A DNA stretch of 64,000 bases from Antarctobacter albus (GTDB taxonomy: Bacteria > Pseudomonadota > Alphaproteobacteria > Rhodobacterales > Rhodobacteraceae). The position numbers were made by a program, and so were the translations under genes. The notes beneath the pieces were generated by a model that worked only from the letters and a program-made list of their open reading frames with translations, searched no databases and was not told where the DNA came from. This document shows positions 60,775-64,000 of this stretch, piece by piece; positions within the stretch are counted from its first letter, which is position 1; each line of letters opens with the position of its first letter. Location of the stretch: positions 186,001 through 250,000 of the forward strand of contig NZ_FMZI01000002.1 of assembly GCF_900101505.1 (NCBI RefSeq), in the 5' to 3' direction.

Positions 60775-61314
60775 ATGGAACTTGAGCATAAATTCTGCCG
60801 CTTCGACGCGGATGTGACCGTCGAGGGGCGTGACATCGAGGGCTATGCCTCATTGTTCGGCGCCTGCGACCAGGGCGGCGACGTGGTGGCCAGGGGGGCC
60901 TATGCACGGTCGCTGAAACGGCTGGCGGGCGAAGGGCGCGCGGTCAAGATGTTGTGGCAGCACGACCCGGCCCAGCCCATCGGTATCTGGCAGGAAGTGC
61001 GTGAGGATGAGCGCGGTCTCTACGTCAAGGGGCGCCTGCTGGACAGCGTTGAACGTGGCCGCGAGGCGGCGGCGCTGATCGAGGCGGGTGCCATCGACGG
61101 GTTGTCGATCGGCTATCGCACGCTGAAGGCCACGAAGAATGACAAGGGCCATCGGGTCCTGACGGAACTGGAGCTTTGGGAAGTGTCGCTGGTGACCTTT
61201 CCGATGTTGCCCAGTGCGCGGGTCGCGTCCAAGGGGGAGACCCCCGACGACATCGCCCTGCGCGATCTGGCGGAGGCCCTTGAGGGCATGCGCCGCAACC
61301 TGGCGGGCGGCTGA
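60775..61314 (+). CDS. GTA prohead protease (g4)
   Basis: 179 residues of the HK97-type prohead protease family. Typical parts are IEGYASLFGACDQGGDVVARGAYARSL, KMLWQHDPAQPIG, and AIDGLSIGYRT, with the catalytic His and Ser. It cleaves the capsid precursor during maturation. Followed by the capsid gene after 65 bases. Confidence 0.92.
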   Translation: MELEHKFCRFDADVTVEGRDIEGYASLFGACDQGGDVVARGAYARSLKRLAGEGRAVKMLWQHDPAQPIGIWQEVREDERGLYVKGRLLDSVERGREAAALIEAGAIDGLSIGYRTLKATKNDKGHRVLTELELWEVSLVTFPMLPSARVASKGETPDDIALRDLAEALEGMRRNLAGG

Positions 61315-61379
61315 CGCGCGTCACTCACGACACTGCCCTCGAGCAGCAGAGCGGCAGGGCAATCACGAAGGAACGAAGG

Positions 61380-62561
61380 ATGAGCGACACCGGGACCAAG
61401 TCTCGGACCGGGGAAGATCTGTCTCCGGTCGCCCGGGTGAGTGCCGCGATGGCGGGACTGATCGGGGACTACAAGGCCCTGCAGGCCGACCTTGAAGAGA
61501 AGCTTCAGAAACAGGAAGAGCGACTGACCATGCTGGATCACAAGACCGCGAAAGCGAACCGTCCGGCGCTTTCGACCCGTACCGAGGTCGAGGCCCCCCA
61601 CCTGAAGGCGTTCGACGCCTACCTGCGCACCGGCGACGACGATGCCCTGCGCGGCCTTGAGCTGGAAGGCAAGGCCATGTCCACCGCGATCAATTCGGAC
61701 GGCGGGTTCCTGGTGGATCCCGACACCGCGCAGACCATCAAGTCCAAGCTGGACTCCAAGGTCTCGATCCGTGCGATTTCCAGCGTGGTGAATGTCGAGG
61801 CCTCGTCCTTTGACGTGCTGATCGACCAGAACGATACCGGCGCCGGCTGGGCCAACGAGACCTCGTCGACCGCCGAGACCGGGACCCCCACGATCGAGCG
61901 GATCTCGATCCCGCTCTACGAGCTGAACGCGATGCCCAAGGTGTCGCAACGCCTGCTGGACGACAGCGCCTTCGACGTTGAAAGCTGGCTGGCGGCGCGG
62001 ATCGCAGACAAGTTCGTGCGGGCCGAGGCGGCAGCCTTCGTCAACGGCGACGGTATCGACAAGCCGACCGGCTTTCTGACCCATCCGACGGTCGAGAACG
62101 ACAGCTGGACCTGGGGCAACCTGGGGTACAAGGCATCGGGGTCGGCGAGCGACCTGGGCAATGGTGATGTGCTGATCGACGTGACCTATGCACTGGATTC
62201 GCGCTATCGCGCCAATGCGAGCTTCGTGATGAACTCGAAGACCGCCGCGGCGATCCGCAAGCTCAAGGACAATGACGGGCGTCACCTGTGGAACGACGGG
62301 CTTGCTGCCGGTGAACCTGCCCGCCTGCTGGGCTACCCTGTCCTGATCGTCGAGGACATGCCCGATGTCGAGGCCGACGCTTACCCGATCGCCTTTGGTG
62401 ACTTCGGGTCCGGCTATACCGTTGCCGAGCGTCCGGACCTGCGTGTGTTGCGCGACCCCTTCAGCGCCAAGCCGCACGTCCTGTTCTATGCCACCAAGCG
62501 CGTGGGCGGCGATGTGAGCGATTTCGCGGCCATCAAGCTGCTGCGCGTCGCGGTCAGCTGA
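61380..62561 (+). CDS. GTA major capsid protein (g5)
   Basis: 393 residues of HK97 fold. The N-terminal about 100 residues are a charged coiled-coil scaffold (LEEKLQKQEERLTML), usually removed by the prohead protease. The mature part has FLVDPDTAQTIKSKL, DDSAFDVESWLAARIADKF and the C-terminal IAFGDFGSGYTVAERP. The Shine-Dalgarno is AAGGAACGAAGG before the ATG. Confidence 0.95.
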   Translation: MSDTGTKSRTGEDLSPVARVSAAMAGLIGDYKALQADLEEKLQKQEERLTMLDHKTAKANRPALSTRTEVEAPHLKAFDAYLRTGDDDALRGLELEGKAMSTAINSDGGFLVDPDTAQTIKSKLDSKVSIRAISSVVNVEASSFDVLIDQNDTGAGWANETSSTAETGTPTIERISIPLYELNAMPKVSQRLLDDSAFDVESWLAARIADKFVRAEAAAFVNGDGIDKPTGFLTHPTVENDSWTWGNLGYKASGSASDLGNGDVLIDVTYALDSRYRANASFVMNSKTAAAIRKLKDNDGRHLWNDGLAAGEPARLLGYPVLIVEDMPDVEADAYPIAFGDFGSGYTVAERPDLRVLRDPFSAKPHVLFYATKRVGGDVSDFAAIKLLRVAVS

Positions 62562-62582
62562 GCCAGGCCATGAGATGGGGGG

Positions 62583-62598
62583 CGGGCCCTTGGGCCCG
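62583..62598 (+). other. Hairpin after the capsid gene
   Basis: CGGGCCC-TT-GGGCCCG is a compact GC stem 21 bases past the capsid stop, followed by a TC-rich stretch rather than T only. It may set an mRNA end or stabilise the abundant capsid message. It sits in the 156-base gap before g6. Confidence 0.4.
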
Positions 62599-62717
62599 TC
62601 TCTCTGGGGCGCGCGCCTGTTCATGTTGTCCAGCTACCCCTCCGCCCGTGCAGCCTGGGCGGCGCGCGCCCAACCGCCTGGCGGACTAGGGATGGTCGAG
62701 GATTTCGGAGAAGAAGC

Positions 62718-63311
62718 ATGATGTTGGTGGAAGAAACCCAGGTGCCGGAGGCGGCGCTTCCGATTGGTGCCTTGAAGGACCATCTGCTGCTGGGCAGCGG
62801 TTTTACCGAGAGCGATTTGCAGGATCCGGTTCTGGTCTCGTTCCTGCGTGCGGCCTTGGCCGCCATCGAAGGACGGACGAGCAAGGCGCTGATCAGCCGG
62901 GGTTTTCTGATGACGCTGGATCGCTGGGCATCCTGTGAGGGACAGCGGTTGCCGGTGGCGCCGGTACAGGCGGTCACGGAGGTGACAGTTGTCGATGCCT
63001 ACGGTTCGGCAACCACCATCGATCCTGGTGCCTACCGGCTGCAGAAGGATGCCTTTGAGCCGAGGCTTCGGCCCGCCGGGACAAGTCTTCCGGGTGTTCC
63101 CACGGGCGGATCGGTGGAGATCCGTTTCGACGCGGGATACGGGGCGACGTTCGACGCAGTTCCGGCGGACCTGAGACAGGCGGTCCTGATGTTGGCAGCG
63201 CACTACTACGAGTATCGCAGCGATACGGCGCTGAGCCAGGGATGCATGCCCTTTGGCGTGACGAGCCTGATAGCCCGCTACCGCCCGGTACGCATGGGGC
63301 TGGGCGCATGA
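62718..63311 (+). CDS. GTA head-tail adaptor (g6)
   Basis: 197 residues, matching the phage DNA-packaging/connector protein family gp6: PIGALKDHLLLGSGF, RAALAAIEGRTSKALI, and LRQAVLMLAAHYYEYR. It bridges the portal and the tail. Its stop overlaps the g7 ATG by 4 bases. The first ATG follows a GGAG site. Confidence 0.85.
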   Translation: MMLVEETQVPEAALPIGALKDHLLLGSGFTESDLQDPVLVSFLRAALAAIEGRTSKALISRGFLMTLDRWASCEGQRLPVAPVQAVTEVTVVDAYGSATTIDPGAYRLQKDAFEPRLRPAGTSLPGVPTGGSVEIRFDAGYGATFDAVPADLRQAVLMLAAHYYEYRSDTALSQGCMPFGVTSLIARYRPVRMGLGA

Positions 63312-63643
63312 GCCGCAGGGTAAACAGGCGCTTGGTTCTGGAGGCGCCGCAGCGTGTCGGCGACGGAGCCGGTGGGTTCGAGGAAACCTGGACCGCGCTG
63401 GGCACGCTCTGGGCCGAGGTCAAGCCTCGGACCGGGCGGCTGGCCCGAGGCGAGACCGGTGAGATTTCCATCGGCGGGTTCAAGATCACGGTGCGTGGCG
63501 CACCGCAGGGGCATTCCGATCGTCCTGGGCCAGGACAACGATTCCGCATGGGCACGCGGCTGTTCCGGATCGAGTCGGTGACCGAGCAGGAGCCTTCGGG
63601 TCTCTACCTGATTTGCGAATGCCAGGAGGAGCTTTCGGCATGA
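63308..63643 (+). CDS. GTA head closure protein (g7)
   Basis: 111 residues of the SPP1 gp16-like head-completion family (RLVLEAPQRVGDGAGGFEETWTALGTLWAEVKP; RIESVTEQEPSGLYLICECQEE). It seals the connector after packaging. Start at 63308 and stop overlaps g8 by 4 bases, so translation is coupled. Confidence 0.85.
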   Translation: MSRRVNRRLVLEAPQRVGDGAGGFEETWTALGTLWAEVKPRTGRLARGETGEISIGGFKITVRGAPQGHSDRPGPGQRFRMGTRLFRIESVTEQEPSGLYLICECQEELSA

Positions 63644-64000
63644 GTTACGCGGTTGCGAGCGCCTTGCAGGCCTCTGTCTTTACCCGTCTTCAGGGAGACG
63701 CGGCGCTGAGTGCGCTGGTGGGGGCCGACATCTACGATGCGCTGCCCACGGGCAACTTGCCACCGATCTATGTCGCGCTGGGTCCTGAGACGGCGAGGGA
63801 CGCGGGAGACCAAAGCGGGTCGGGAGCCTGGCACAGGTTCGTGGTGTCGGTGGTGACGTCCAAGTCGGGCTTTCAAACCGCCAAGGATGCAGCGGCAGCG
63901 ATCAGCGATGCACTGCACGGTGCCGACCTGATGCTAGCCCGGGGCCGCTTGGTCGGCCTGTGGTTCGAGAAGGCAAAGGCCAAGCGCGAGAGCCGTGGCT
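63640..64000 (+). CDS. GTA tail terminator-like DUF3168 protein (g8), partial
   Basis: The first 120 codons: MSYAVASALQASVFTRLQGD, then YVALGPETARDAG and GAWHRFVVSVVTSKSGF, a DUF3168 pattern. Members act as tail terminators that link tail tube and connector. The gene is cut by the window's right edge. ATG overlaps the g7 stop. Confidence 0.85.
   Translation, partial: MSYAVASALQASVFTRLQGDAALSALVGADIYDALPTGNLPPIYVALGPETARDAGDQSGSGAWHRFVVSVVTSKSGFQTAKDAAAAISDALHGADLMLARGRLVGLWFEKAKAKRESRG

Noticed and set aside
57308-64000. Temperate prophage
   Set aside because: No integrase, attachment site or lysogeny genes are visible, and the gene order is that of GTA; the right end is not seen, so this is provisional.
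1-64000. CRISPR array, tRNA, rRNA or insertion sequence
   Set aside because: No regularly spaced direct repeats, cloverleaf sequences, rRNA segments or transposase-like frames were seen; the only dispersed repeats are the AAATACC elements described above.

Overview
The window is high-GC DNA from an alphaproteobacterium, almost certainly a member of the Rhodobacteraceae (Roseobacter group). The evidence is a cydDCABX cluster, an ectABC-ask ectoine operon, homospermidine synthase, a DUF4167 protein, an alphaproteobacterial lptFG-lptD-surA-pdxA-rsmA operon and, at the right edge, a head-gene cluster of the Rhodobacter gene-transfer-agent (GTA) type. No tRNA, rRNA, CRISPR array, integrase or transposase was seen.

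Layout. 1-7.3 kb (minus strand): sulfide-flavoprotein fragment, periplasmic DsrE-like protein, and cytochrome bd oxidase genes cydX, cydB, cydA, cydC, cydD, followed by a divergent NsrR-type Rrf2 regulator. 7.9-12.4 kb: MarR regulator (EctR type) divergent from ectA-ectB-ectC-ask, closed by a terminator. 12.4-17.0 kb: three heme-protein genes, namely a membrane-anchored cyclooxygenase-like peroxidase, a divergent diheme cytochrome c, and a catalase/allene-oxide-synthase-like protein. 17.0-20.9 kb: LuxR-type response regulator, a cysteine-free periplasmic molybdopterin-fold protein and a hybrid histidine kinase. 21-28 kb: sulfotransferase-like gene, tig, a small cytochrome c, homospermidine synthase, a lipoprotein, PhoX phosphatase. 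28.1-32.2 kb: rpsF-rpsR-rplI and fabD-fabG-acpP. 32.2-38.1 kb: AEC transporter, mazG, two M20 amidohydrolases, an agmatinase-like ureohydrolase. 38.3-50.9 kb: prfA-prmC, DUF4167, the lpt-surA-pdxA-rsmA operon, pepA, holC. 50.9-57.0 kb: aspartic protease, MarC, ABC-F ATPase, ndk, and a coupled aminotransferase/PEP-mutase-like/TfoX-C operon. 57.3-64.0 kb: GTA genes g1 to g8, the last cut by the window edge.

How the genes work together. Four FNR-type dyads (TTGAY-N4-RTCAA; one has a single mismatch) lie before the sulfide/DsrE genes, cydA, cydD and the small cytochrome c, which points to a low-oxygen respiratory regulon. Agmatinase could supply putrescine to homospermidine synthase. The most novel-looking unit is the three-heme-protein locus, which I read as a candidate fatty-acid oxygenation (oxylipin) system. 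A second unusual signal is an intergenic repeat built on a CTTTGG...AAATACCTC-GGGG core plus GC hairpins. It occurs in at least five copies, one of them inside the GTA cluster.
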